A stretch of 64,000 bases of DNA, taken from Aliihoeflea sp. 40Bstr573 (lineage in GTDB: Bacteria; Pseudomonadota; Alphaproteobacteria; Rhizobiales; Rhizobiaceae). The translations under genes and the position numbers were made by a program. Where the stretch lies: positions 62,001 through 126,000 of the forward strand of contig NZ_JAAAMH010000010.1 in NCBI RefSeq assembly GCF_024105655.1, given 5' to 3'. Below, one piece after another: positions 42,719 to 51,095 of this stretch. The notes beneath the pieces were generated by a model, which did not search any database, was not told the origin of the DNA, and saw nothing but the letters and a program-made list of their open reading frames with translations. How positions within the stretch are numbered: the first letter of the stretch is position 1; each line of letters starts with the position of its first letter.

Positions 42719-42904
42719 GTGGCCTCGGACGATCTGTCCGGGGGACCCGAAATCCCTTCCGCCGCGGGGGTGGTGAGCGGAAGGGATCCCGGAGTCGAAC
42801 CGCCCGGAAGCGGAATGTGCAAGGCACCATTGCCGTGCAGGCCAACGATGTCACCTGCAACTTAAAAGTGTATTAAAATTGGAAAATGCAACCTTCGGAC
42901 GCGA

Positions 42905-45433
42905 TCACGCTGCCGTGACAAATCCGTCAAGCACGCGCTTCTGGCCTGCCTTGTCGAAGTCGATCGTCAGCTTGTTGCCCTCGATCGCGGCGATGTTGCC
43001 GTTGCCGAACTTCTGATGGAATACCCTGTCACCGACGGAAAATGCCGAGGGCGTGTCAGCGACCGACTTCGCGACCAGTTCGCCTTCGATCGTGCGAGCC
43101 TTGACTGATCCCCGCCCGGCGCCGAAGCCCGAATCCGGCTCGCCATAGCCGATCCGTTCCACCTGATGGCCGGAGCGGGAGCCCCAGTTGCGGTCGGTCG
43201 CCTCGGTCCTGTTCTTTTGCGCGCGCTGCCAACCGGGCGTCGCATAGGTGTTGGAGAACGACCCCTGATCGTCGAAGCGCGAGGCGCCGTAAGGGTTGCG
43301 CCGGCCGCCAAAGCTGTCGCCATGGCCGATGCCGTAACCGCCGTAATTGCTGTTGCCGCTCTCGGCCACCTCGACATGCGCGTCGGGTAGTTCGTCGAGG
43401 AAGCGCGACGGGATCGTCGATTGCCAGAGCCCGTGGATGCGCCGGTTCGAGGTGAACCAGAGATGCAAATTCTTTTTTGCCCGCGTGAGGCCGACATAGG
43501 CGAGGCGGCGTTCTTCTTCGAGACCGGAGCGCCCGCCCTCGTCGAGTGCGCGCTGGTGCGGAAAAAGCCCTTCTTCCCAGCCGGGCAGGAAGACGGTGTC
43601 GAATTCGAGACCCTTGGCCGAATGCAGCGTCATGATGGAGACGGCGTCCATCTCTTCCTGCTGCTCGGCATCCATGACCAACGCGACGTGCTCGAGGAAC
43701 GAACGCAGCGACTCGTAATCCTCCATGGAGCGGATCAGCTCCTTGAGGTTGTCGAGCCGGCCCGGCGCCTCGGCCGAACGGTCGTTCTTCCACATCTCGG
43801 TGTAGCCGCTCTCCTCGAGGATCGTCTCGGCGAGTTCGGTGTGCGACATGGTTTCGAGCGAGGTCTGCCAGCGCGCGAAATTGGCCGCGACCTCGCGCAA
43901 GCTGGCCCGTGGCTTCGGCTTCAGTTCGTCGCTTTCTGCGAGCTTGGAGGCCGCCTCCAGCATCGGAATGCGAAGCGCGCGCGCCGTGTCGTGGATCTGG
44001 CGGATCGTCGCCTCGCCGAGCCCGCGTTTCGGGACATTGACGATGCGCTCGAAGGCAAGGTCGTCGGCGGGCTGCGCGACTACCCGGAAATAGGCCATCG
44101 CATCGCGGATTTCGGCCCGCTCGTAAAAGCGCGGGCCGCCAATGACGCGGTAGTTCAGGCCGAGCGTAACGAAGCGGTCCTCGAATTCGCGCATCTGGAA
44201 CGACGCACGAACAAGGATGGCCATGTCGTTCAGATTGTTGCCCTTGCGCTGCAGGGACTCGATCTCGTCGCCGAGCGCGCGCGCTTCCTCTTCCGAATCC
44301 CACGCGGCGTGGACCATGACGCGCGGATCGTCCGGATCGGCCTTTTCGGTGAAGAGCGTCTTGCCGAAGCGGCCCTCATTGTGCGCGATCAGGTGCGAGG
44401 CGGTGCCGAGGATGTGCGAGGTCGAGCGGTAGTTGCGCTCGAGCCGGATGACGGTCGCGCCGGGAAAGTCCTTGTCGAAGCGCAGGATGTTGTCGACCTC
44501 GGCCCCGCGCCAGCCATAGATCGACTGGTCGTCGTCGCCGACACAGCAGATATTGGGTGCGACGCGCGAGCCGTCCGGCGCCTGCGGCCGCTGCGCCAGA
44601 AGCCGCAGCCACATATATTGCGCGGTGTTCGTGTCCTGATACTCGTCGACGAGGATGTAGCGGAACTTCTCGTTATATTCGCGCAAAACATCGGGGTGTG
44701 CCCGGAAGATCCGGATGGGGTGGCACAAAAGGTCGCCGAAATCGCAGGCGTTGAGCGTCTGAAGACGGTCCTGATAGGCTTTGTAGAGTTCCCGGCCCTT
44801 GCCGTTGGCGAAAGCGCGCGCATCGCCTTCGGGGATGTCTGCCGGTCCCAGCCCCTTGTTCTTCCAGCCGTCGATCATCTGCGCGAACTGGCGCGCAGGC
44901 CAGCGCTTGTCGTCGAGGCCTTCTGCCTGGATCAACTGCTTGATCAGCCGCACGACGTCGTCGGTGTCGAGAATGGTGAAGCCCGATTTCAGGCCCGCGA
45001 GTTCGGCATGGCGGCGCAATATCTTGACGCCGATGGAGTGGAACGTGCCGAGCCATGGCATGCCCTCGACCGCTTCGCCGACAAGGACGCCGATACGCGT
45101 CTTCATCTCGCGCGCGGCCTTGTTGGTGAAGGTCACGGCGAGGATCTGGCTGGGATAGGCGCGGCCGGTCGACAGGATATGCGCGATGCGCGTCGTCAGA
45201 ACCCGCGTCTTGCCGGTGCCGGCGCCGGCGAGGACGAGCACCGGGCCTTCCGTGGTTTCAACTGCCAGGCGCTGCTCGGGGTTGAGGCCGGAGAGGTAGT
45301 CGGGCGCGTTGGGGCGGCGCGCGGCCATGGCACGCGCGGCGAGCCCTCCGCCCTGAGGCTGGGGCGCTGGGGCAGGGCGTCGGGGACGGTCGTCCTCGTC
45401 GAAGAAGGGAATATCGTCGGGAAATCCGGACAT
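42905..45433 (-). CDS. uvrD: UvrD/PcrA-type DNA helicase II
   Basis: An 842-residue superfamily 1A 3'-5' helicase for nucleotide excision and mismatch repair. An N-terminal acidic/Pro-rich extension (1-48) precedes motif I AGAGTGKT (69-76), VTFTNKAAREM (Ia), LVDEYQDTN (motif II), GDDDQSIYGWRGA (III), and VSIMTLHSAKGLEF and VGLTRAKKNLHLW (V/VI). A low-complexity Gly/Tyr/Asn-rich linker (about residues 685-785) leads to a conserved C-terminal tail FSVGDRVFHQKFGNGNIAAI, the Tudor-like RNA polymerase-binding fold of PcrA/UvrD. Confidence 0.96.
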   Translation of the reverse strand: MSGFPDDIPFFDEDDRPRRPAPAPQPQGGGLAARAMAARRPNAPDYLSGLNPEQRLAVETTEGPVLVLAGAGTGKTRVLTTRIAHILSTGRAYPSQILAVTFTNKAAREMKTRIGVLVGEAVEGMPWLGTFHSIGVKILRRHAELAGLKSGFTILDTDDVVRLIKQLIQAEGLDDKRWPARQFAQMIDGWKNKGLGPADIPEGDARAFANGKGRELYKAYQDRLQTLNACDFGDLLCHPIRIFRAHPDVLREYNEKFRYILVDEYQDTNTAQYMWLRLLAQRPQAPDGSRVAPNICCVGDDDQSIYGWRGAEVDNILRFDKDFPGATVIRLERNYRSTSHILGTASHLIAHNEGRFGKTLFTEKADPDDPRVMVHAAWDSEEEARALGDEIESLQRKGNNLNDMAILVRASFQMREFEDRFVTLGLNYRVIGGPRFYERAEIRDAMAYFRVVAQPADDLAFERIVNVPKRGLGEATIRQIHDTARALRIPMLEAASKLAESDELKPKPRASLREVAANFARWQTSLETMSHTELAETILEESGYTEMWKNDRSAEAPGRLDNLKELIRSMEDYESLRSFLEHVALVMDAEQQEEMDAVSIMTLHSAKGLEFDTVFLPGWEEGLFPHQRALDEGGRSGLEEERRLAYVGLTRAKKNLHLWFTSNRRIHGLWQSTIPSRFLDELPDAHVEVAESGNSNYGGYGIGHGDSFGGRRNPYGASRFDDQGSFSNTYATPGWQRAQKNRTEATDRNWGSRSGHQVERIGYGEPDSGFGAGRGSVKARTIEGELVAKSVADTPSAFSVGDRVFHQKFGNGNIAAIEGNKLTIDFDKAGQKRVLDGFVTAA

Positions 45434-45492
45434 GGTCCCTGCAATGTAGTGATTCGGCCCCGAAAGACCAGAACGCGAGCGGATCGCTTGCG

Positions 45493-46485
45493 TCAGGCGT
45501 GCGGGAAGACGAGCCGCGTCACGGACCCGCCGTCGTTCTCATACGCGATCTCGCCGTGGAGACTGCGCGCGAAGCCGGCCATGATGCGATGCCCGAGCCG
45601 GTCGCTCGTCGCCGGGTCGAAACCGTCGGGAAGGCCCGGGCCGTCGTCGGAGACGATCAGTGCCAGGCGGTTGTCGCCGATGCCAACCAGGCGCACGTCG
45701 ATCCGCCCGTCCTCGCGCCCCTCGAAAGCATGCTTCAACGAATTGCTCACGGCCTCGATCAGCACCAGCGACAGCGTCATGACGCGCTCCACCGGCAGCG
45801 CGATGTCATCGGCGGCGACGTTGCATGTGACGTGCCTGCGCCCGGATGCGTCGACGAGGTCCTGGCAGATAGCGCCGAGCGATTCCGACAGGCGCTGCGT
45901 CTTCGTTTCCGGGTCGTAGAGCCGGCGGTGGACGCGCGACAGCGTTTCGAGCCTGAGGCGCGCATCCTCTAGCGCCTCGGCCGCTTCGGGGTTGTTGCTG
46001 AGGCGTCGCTTGTGGATGCCCAGCAGACTGGAGACAAAAGAAAGATTGTTGGCGATGCGGTGCTGCAGTTCCTGGAACAGGGTCCGCCGCTCCTCTGCCA
46101 GCATGGAAGCCTCGGCCTCCTGGCGCTTCGACCGTTCCACCGCCACGTTCATGAGATGGATGATGGCGATGTCCACCGCCACCACCACTATGAAGAAGCC
46201 GAGCGCGACCAGCGCGGGACCGCTTAGCTGGAAACTCGAAAAGGGCGGGATGAACCAGTACCAGGCGGCAAGCGTCGACAAGGCGGCGCAGGCGATGCCC
46301 TGCCGCGTGCCGCCGAGAAACGCGGTCAACATCACCGCCGGGAAGAAGGTCAGGAACGGGAACCCGCTCGGCAGGTAGGAATCGACGGCAAAGCGCACAC
46401 CGAGCCCTGCAGCAAAGCTGGCGAGCGCAAAAATCCAGCCGAAATAGGGGGTGCCGCGCAGTCGGGACGCGTATTGGAAAATCAT
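45493..46485 (-). CDS. Membrane sensor histidine kinase, DUF4118 plus HisKA_2
   Basis: A 330-residue kinase. Residues 1-118 are a four-helix DUF4118 membrane module (as in KdpD) with no periplasmic sensor. After a short coiled coil come a HisKA_2 dimerisation domain with His142 in ELQHRIANNLSFVSSLL and a HATPase with EAVSNSLKHAF (N box) and SDDGPGLPDGF (G1). HisKA_2/HWE kinases of alphaproteobacteria commonly feed PhyR-type general stress signalling. No receiver gene is adjacent. It is divergent from the PBP gene. Confidence 0.88.
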   Translation of the reverse strand: MIFQYASRLRGTPYFGWIFALASFAAGLGVRFAVDSYLPSGFPFLTFFPAVMLTAFLGGTRQGIACAALSTLAAWYWFIPPFSSFQLSGPALVALGFFIVVVAVDIAIIHLMNVAVERSKRQEAEASMLAEERRTLFQELQHRIANNLSFVSSLLGIHKRRLSNNPEAAEALEDARLRLETLSRVHRRLYDPETKTQRLSESLGAICQDLVDASGRRHVTCNVAADDIALPVERVMTLSLVLIEAVSNSLKHAFEGREDGRIDVRLVGIGDNRLALIVSDDGPGLPDGFDPATSDRLGHRIMAGFARSLHGEIAYENDGGSVTRLVFPHA

Positions 46486-46647
46486 TGAATGCCGGAAAGG
46501 GATGAATGAAGACTTTCAACTTCAGGTATGTTGGAAGCTGGTCTTCGCGTCAATCGCTCCTGCCGCCAAATGATCGGCGAGGCCGGTGGCTTTCGCGCGC
46601 GTTCTGGCATAATCGAAGGCCAGGGACGGTGCGAACCGAGAGCAGCA

Positions 46648-48786
46648 ATGGACGACAGCCACAGGTCGGGCGAAACCGACAGGCCCGCAGAGGCGCACCA
46701 GGGGCAGCGTGACGCGGAGGGCCGGCCTGGCTTCAGCCGCAGCGCGCGCGCCGCTTCGGCGCTGGGCGCGGCGCTGCGTGCCGAGCTTGGTGCGTCCATC
46801 CGTGCCGCATCGTCGCGCTGGCGCGGGAGACGGGCGCGGACTGCCAACACCGACGCGCCCGCGGCTCCCTCGAAAGGCTTTGGACGCCACCGCAACCGCA
46901 TTCTTGGCGCGCTCGCCGTCGTCGCGGTGGCCGGTCTGGTCCTGGTCGCCGGCATCTTGTGGTGGGCGCTCCGCGACGTTCCGTGGGAGGAGATCGCGGA
47001 CGGCTCGATCGCGCCGGTCGTGGTGCTCGAGAGTGCTGACGGCTCGCCGCTGGTTCAGGAAGGGCCTTACCAGGGCGCCTACACCCGTCTCGATGCCTAC
47101 CCGCAGCACCTCCTCGACGCCGTCCTCAGCATCGAGGATCGCCGCTTTTACGATCATTGGGGTGTGGACTTCCGCGGCATCGCGCGCGCATTCATGCGCA
47201 ATCTGAATGCGGGCGAGGTGGTGCAGGGCGGCTCGACCATTACCCAGCAGCTCATCAAGATCTCCTATCTGGAGCGCGACCGCACTTATCGCCGCAAGAT
47301 TCAGGAACTTGTCATCGCCTTCTGGCTAGAACGCCGGCTGGGCAAGGACGAGATCCTGACGCGGTACCTGAACAACATTTATCTGGGCGCCGGCGCGACC
47401 GGCGTGCCGGCCGCCGCGCGCATCTATTTCGACAAGGAGCCAGCCGAACTCGACCTCAGCGAATCGGCCATGATTGCCGGGCTGATCATCGCCCCTTCGG
47501 TCCTCAACCCGATTGCCAATGCCGAGCGCGCCGAGCAGCGCGCGCGCGTGGTGCTCGACGCCATGGTCGCCAACGGCAAGATTTCCGCCGAAGAAGCGGC
47601 GGCCGCGAAAGCAGCCTACGCCCAATTACAGCCGACGCGCCCGGCGACGCGCTCGGGAAGCTGGTTCGCCGACTGGGCGATGCGCGACGCGCGCGAGATT
47701 GCCGCCGATTATCGCGGCACGATCAGCGTCACGACGACGCTCGAGCCGCAATTGCAGTCGGTCGCTGACCGCGTCTTGCGCGAGGCGCTGGACGGCGCCG
47801 GAGAGGGCGGGCCGGGGCAGGGCGCGCTCGTCGCGATGGGACCGGACGGCGCGGTGCTTGCCATGGTCGGCGGCCGGAACTACCAGGAAAGCGCCTTCAA
47901 CCGCGCCGTCGATGCCCTTCGCCAGCCCGGTTCCACCTTCAAGACGTTCGTCCTTCTCTCGGCACTTCAGGCCGGCATCGACGTGCGGGTGCTTGTCCCC
48001 GACGAGCCGATCACGATCGACGGCTGGACGCCTGAGAATTTCGGCGGTCGCTACTACGGGCTGGTGCCGATCTATGAAGCCTTCGTGCGTTCGCTCAACG
48101 CCGCGATGGTGGTGTTGGCGCAGGAGGTCGGCATTTCCCATGTGGCGGCTGCGGCGCGCGATCTGGGCATCGATGCGGAACTGACGGAAACGCCCGCCCT
48201 CGCGCTCGGCGCCTCCGAAGTCACGCTCATCGATCTGACCGGCGCCTATGCCTCGATCCTCGCCGGGGTGGCGCCTGTCGAGCCGTGGGGGATCGTATCC
48301 TTCCGCACCGACGAGACGGGCGAAGCGTTCCGCGTCGGTCCGACGCGCCGGCCGGACATCGACATATCGCCTTTCCAGAACGACCTGATCAGCCTGTTGA
48401 GCATGGTGGTCGAGCAGGGCACGGGACAGGGCGCGCGCGTCGACGGATTTGCCGCCGGCAAGACAGGTACCAGCCAGAACTACCGCGACGCCTGGTTCGT
48501 CGGTTTCACCGAGAACCTCGTCGTCGGCGTATGGGTCGGCAATGACGATGACACGCCGATGAAGGGAGTGACTGGCGGCGCGCTGCCAGCGGGCATTTTC
48601 AAGGCTTTCGTCGATGGCACCTCGATCGAGGCGCTCGCCGCGCAGGAAGAGCGCGAGGCGGGCGACGGCGCACTCGCCGCGCAAGCCTGCAACGTGCAGG
48701 CCTGTTCGCGCGCCTATCGCTCGTTCCGCGCGTCGGATTGCAGCTACCAGCCCTACAACGGACCGCGCCAGCTGTGCGAGCGTTGA
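46648..48786 (+). CDS. Class A penicillin-binding protein (PBP1A/1C-like) with Cys-rich tail
   Basis: A 712-residue bifunctional peptidoglycan synthase: a basic cytoplasmic part (1-84), a transmembrane helix (about 85-106), a GT51 glycosyltransferase with Glu163 in IEDRRFYDHWG and GGSTITQQLIK, and a transpeptidase with STFK (Ser429), SLN (FVRSLNAAM) and KTGTSQN (Lys605). The last 30 residues hold four Cys in a C-x4-C-x12-C-x12-C pattern with RAYRSFR and YQPYNG, resembling the BA14K motif. ATG 46648 is chosen because an earlier start (46528) adds non-family sequence. Confidence 0.93.
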   Translation: MDDSHRSGETDRPAEAHQGQRDAEGRPGFSRSARAASALGAALRAELGASIRAASSRWRGRRARTANTDAPAAPSKGFGRHRNRILGALAVVAVAGLVLVAGILWWALRDVPWEEIADGSIAPVVVLESADGSPLVQEGPYQGAYTRLDAYPQHLLDAVLSIEDRRFYDHWGVDFRGIARAFMRNLNAGEVVQGGSTITQQLIKISYLERDRTYRRKIQELVIAFWLERRLGKDEILTRYLNNIYLGAGATGVPAAARIYFDKEPAELDLSESAMIAGLIIAPSVLNPIANAERAEQRARVVLDAMVANGKISAEEAAAAKAAYAQLQPTRPATRSGSWFADWAMRDAREIAADYRGTISVTTTLEPQLQSVADRVLREALDGAGEGGPGQGALVAMGPDGAVLAMVGGRNYQESAFNRAVDALRQPGSTFKTFVLLSALQAGIDVRVLVPDEPITIDGWTPENFGGRYYGLVPIYEAFVRSLNAAMVVLAQEVGISHVAAAARDLGIDAELTETPALALGASEVTLIDLTGAYASILAGVAPVEPWGIVSFRTDETGEAFRVGPTRRPDIDISPFQNDLISLLSMVVEQGTGQGARVDGFAAGKTGTSQNYRDAWFVGFTENLVVGVWVGNDDDTPMKGVTGGALPAGIFKAFVDGTSIEALAAQEEREAGDGALAAQACNVQACSRAYRSFRASDCSYQPYNGPRQLCER

Positions 48787-48787
48787 A

Positions 48788-49228
48788 CTACCGCGTTGCC
48801 CATTGCGACGCGTAGTGCGGCGAGAGCACGAAGCCGACCGGCAGCGAGCTTGCAGGCGGCGGTTCGCGCACACCCTCCTTCAGGTAGACGAGTGCCGCCA
48901 TCAGGCCGTTCATCGTGTAGGGCTTTTCAATCACGCCGATCGCTCCGGCATAATTTTCGGGCAAGCTGCGCGGATTGGCGGTCATGAAAACGGCCAAAGA
49001 GCGTCCGGCGTCGCGGATATATTCAGCGATCCGTAACCCCGTTGGGCCATCCGCCAGGTTGAGGTCGACGAAGGCCAGGTCGGCCGAGCTTTCGTCGACG
49101 AGTGCCTTGGCTTCAGCGAAATTCGTTGCCCAGCCGACGACGATGTTGCCGCTGTCTTCGAGCAGGCTTTCCAGCTCCATTGCAAGAAGCGCCTCGTCCT
49201 CGACGATGATCACTTTCAGCGGCTCCAT
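48788..49228 (-). CDS. Single-domain response regulator (LovR-like receiver)
   Basis: A 146-residue protein that is essentially one CheY-type receiver domain: acidic pair Glu10-Asp11, phospho-acceptor Asp55 in FVDLNLADG, Thr83 in FMTAN and Lys102 in VIEKPY. There is no output domain; about 25 residues follow the receiver. GGAGA 6 bases before the ATG at 49228 decides the start over an ATG 6 bases earlier. It lies 10 bases downstream of the LOV kinase gene on the same strand, like LovR with LovK in Caulobacter, where the receiver damps the kinase output. Confidence 0.9.
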   Translation of the reverse strand: MEPLKVIIVEDEALLAMELESLLEDSGNIVVGWATNFAEAKALVDESSADLAFVDLNLADGPTGLRIAEYIRDAGRSLAVFMTANPRSLPENYAGAIGVIEKPYTMNGLMAALVYLKEGVREPPPASSLPVGFVLSPHYASQWATR

Positions 49229-49238
49229 TTGCATTCTC

Positions 49239-50375
49239 CTATGGCGACGGCTGCTTGGGCGCGTCGTCCTGTGGCAGTTCGATGACCGCACGCGTGCCCG
49301 GTGCAATGTCGTTCCACGAAATCTGGGCCTTCAACTGGCGGCTCAGCGATTGGATCAGCCGCGTGCCGAACGAACCCGAGGTATCCGGTTCGCCCATGCC
49401 GGACCCGTTGTCCTCGATTTCGATACGAAGCCACCCATCTGTCTTGGCGATGCGCGTCGTCAGGATCGGATAATCCTGCCCGTCAAAGGCATGCTTCAGA
49501 GCGTTGGTGACGAGTTCGTTGACGATGAGTGCCAGTGGCGCGGCCCTTGATGCGGTGATCTCGACCGAGTCGAGTTCGAAACGGGTTTCCATCTTCGCGT
49601 ATTTGGAGGCTGCGACGACGTCGCCCACGAGATCCTTTAAGAAATCACTGACCTCGAACCGCGCGACGTCATCGGATTGGTAGAGCCGACGATGAACGGT
49701 TGCGAGGGCCTCGACACGCGCGAGCATGTCTTGCAGCGACTGGCGAATGTTCTCGTCGGGGATTGCCCGCGCCTGCATCACGATCAGCGATGAAACCATC
49801 TGGAGATTGTTCTTCACCCGATGATCGACCTCGTGCAGCAGCGCCGTCTTCGCCTCGAGCGCGTCCTGAAGTTCGGACGTGCGTTCGGCGACGGCCTTTT
49901 CGAAGCGGTCTTTCTCCCTGATCGCGTGCTCCTCGGCCCGTTTGCGCTCGGTGATGTCGAGTTGGGAAGCGAAATAGAACTGAAGTTCGCCTGCTTCGTT
50001 GCTTACCGGGCTGATGTAAAGCGCGTTCCAGAACGTCGAGCCGTCCTTGCGGTAGTTCAGGATGTCGACGTTTACGGCCCGGCGCTCTTTGATCGCCTGG
50101 CGAATGGAATTGATCGCTTCGGGGTTGGAGTCCGGGCCTTGCAGAAACCGGCAATTATTGCCGATGACCTCGTCGCGCTCATAGCCCGTGAGTTTCAGAA
50201 AGGAATCGTTGGCGAACACGATCGGATTGTCGTCATGGCGGGGATCGGTGATGATCATCGCCATGCGCGTTGCGCGGATCGCAGCGGCGAACGGATCTCC
50301 CTTGCCCTTTTCGGCATGAAGATCGTCGGTCATGTGCCATGCTTCGGGGCTTTCTCCCCTCGATTTCCAGTCCAT
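49239..50375 (-). CDS. Blue-light LOV histidine kinase (LovK-like)
   Basis: A 378-residue soluble kinase. Residues about 25-145 are a PAS domain with every LOV hallmark: GNNCRFLQG with the flavin-adduct Cys75, the flavin-contacting NYRKDGSTFWN (about 107-117) and the switch Gln in FASQLDIT. A coiled coil (about 145-180) connects to HisKA_2 with His185 in VDHRVKNNLQMVSSLI, then a HATPase (NELVTNALKHAF, IEDNGSGM). LOV domains bind FMN and form a cysteinyl adduct in blue light. Start choice is uncertain between 50375 and the ATG at 50333. It is followed by a receiver gene. Confidence 0.9.
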   Translation of the reverse strand: MDWKSRGESPEAWHMTDDLHAEKGKGDPFAAAIRATRMAMIITDPRHDDNPIVFANDSFLKLTGYERDEVIGNNCRFLQGPDSNPEAINSIRQAIKERRAVNVDILNYRKDGSTFWNALYISPVSNEAGELQFYFASQLDITERKRAEEHAIREKDRFEKAVAERTSELQDALEAKTALLHEVDHRVKNNLQMVSSLIVMQARAIPDENIRQSLQDMLARVEALATVHRRLYQSDDVARFEVSDFLKDLVGDVVAASKYAKMETRFELDSVEITASRAAPLALIVNELVTNALKHAFDGQDYPILTTRIAKTDGWLRIEIEDNGSGMGEPDTSGSFGTRLIQSLSRQLKAQISWNDIAPGTRAVIELPQDDAPKQPSP

Positions 50376-50475
50376 GTCCCGCCAGCCCTGAGAAGTACAG
50401 TCGATTCTGGCGGTTAACGGTGGCCATGGCGAATTTGTTGCATCGACGCCACAAGCTATTAGGAAAGAGATTCTA

Positions 50476-50958
50476 TCAAGACTTCCGCTTGATTCCGATC
50501 GAACGCCCCGCGCGCTCCGATTTGGGCAGGGCGGCATGGGCCTCCTGCATCGCCTTCATGTTCGCCAGAATGTCGTCCGGAAAGTGCGCGACCTTCGGTC
50601 CGTTCATGTCGACATGCAGCGTCAGCACTTCGCAGGTTGCCGCAAGCCAGCCGTCGACGTGGCGCAGTTCCTGATAGCCGTGGAAGCGCTTTTCGTCGAA
50701 GTCGAGCAACTGGAAGGTGCAGGTCACCTTGTTGCCCAGGTGAAGTTCGCGCACGTAGCAGACATGAATTTCGGCCGTGTAGGTGGTCAGCCGGCGTTCC
50801 TTGGCATAGTCCGGCCCCATGCCCAGCATGGCGAACGCCTCGTCGGAGCAGCGATCGAACAGCACGTTGTAGTAGGCCATGTTGAGGTGACCGTTATAGT
50901 CGATCCAGTCCTTCTCGACCTCCATCACGCGTGACACTACGGGCGCTGCAATCGACAT
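50476..50958 (-). CDS. Hot-dog fold acyl-CoA thioesterase
   Basis: A 160-residue 4HBT-type thioesterase. The catalytic-site pattern WIDYNGHLNMAYYNVLFD (about residues 18-35) has the conserved Asp and the start of the hot-dog helix, followed by RRLTTYTAEIHVCYVRELHLG and CEVLTLHVDMN. The family hydrolyses acyl-CoA or 4-hydroxybenzoyl-CoA-type esters; rhizobial homologues with this DWIDYNGH motif include the betainyl-CoA thioesterases associated with carnitine breakdown, but no carnitine gene is nearby. Confidence 0.85.
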   Translation of the reverse strand: MSIAAPVVSRVMEVEKDWIDYNGHLNMAYYNVLFDRCSDEAFAMLGMGPDYAKERRLTTYTAEIHVCYVRELHLGNKVTCTFQLLDFDEKRFHGYQELRHVDGWLAATCEVLTLHVDMNGPKVAHFPDDILANMKAMQEAHAALPKSERAGRSIGIKRKS

Positions 50959-51095
50959 GTCGGTGGTTCCTCCTGTTGAGTTTTGGACTTAGGGTCCAAC
51001 GCAAATCGAAACCGATTTGCACGGTCGGCCGATAGCGATACAGAACGACTAGGCGGTGGTCCACCTGGGGATGGCCGGAGAGTGGAGGGACGGAT

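Noticed and set aside
42780-42860. Possible tRNA on the minus strand (GGTTCGACTCC)
   Set aside because: The T-loop-like sequence has no pairing T stem and no cloverleaf can be drawn.
43421-45919. An 832-codon open frame antisense to uvrD
   Set aside because: Same GC-bias artefact: helicase motifs are all on the minus strand, and the antisense product has no recognisable feature.
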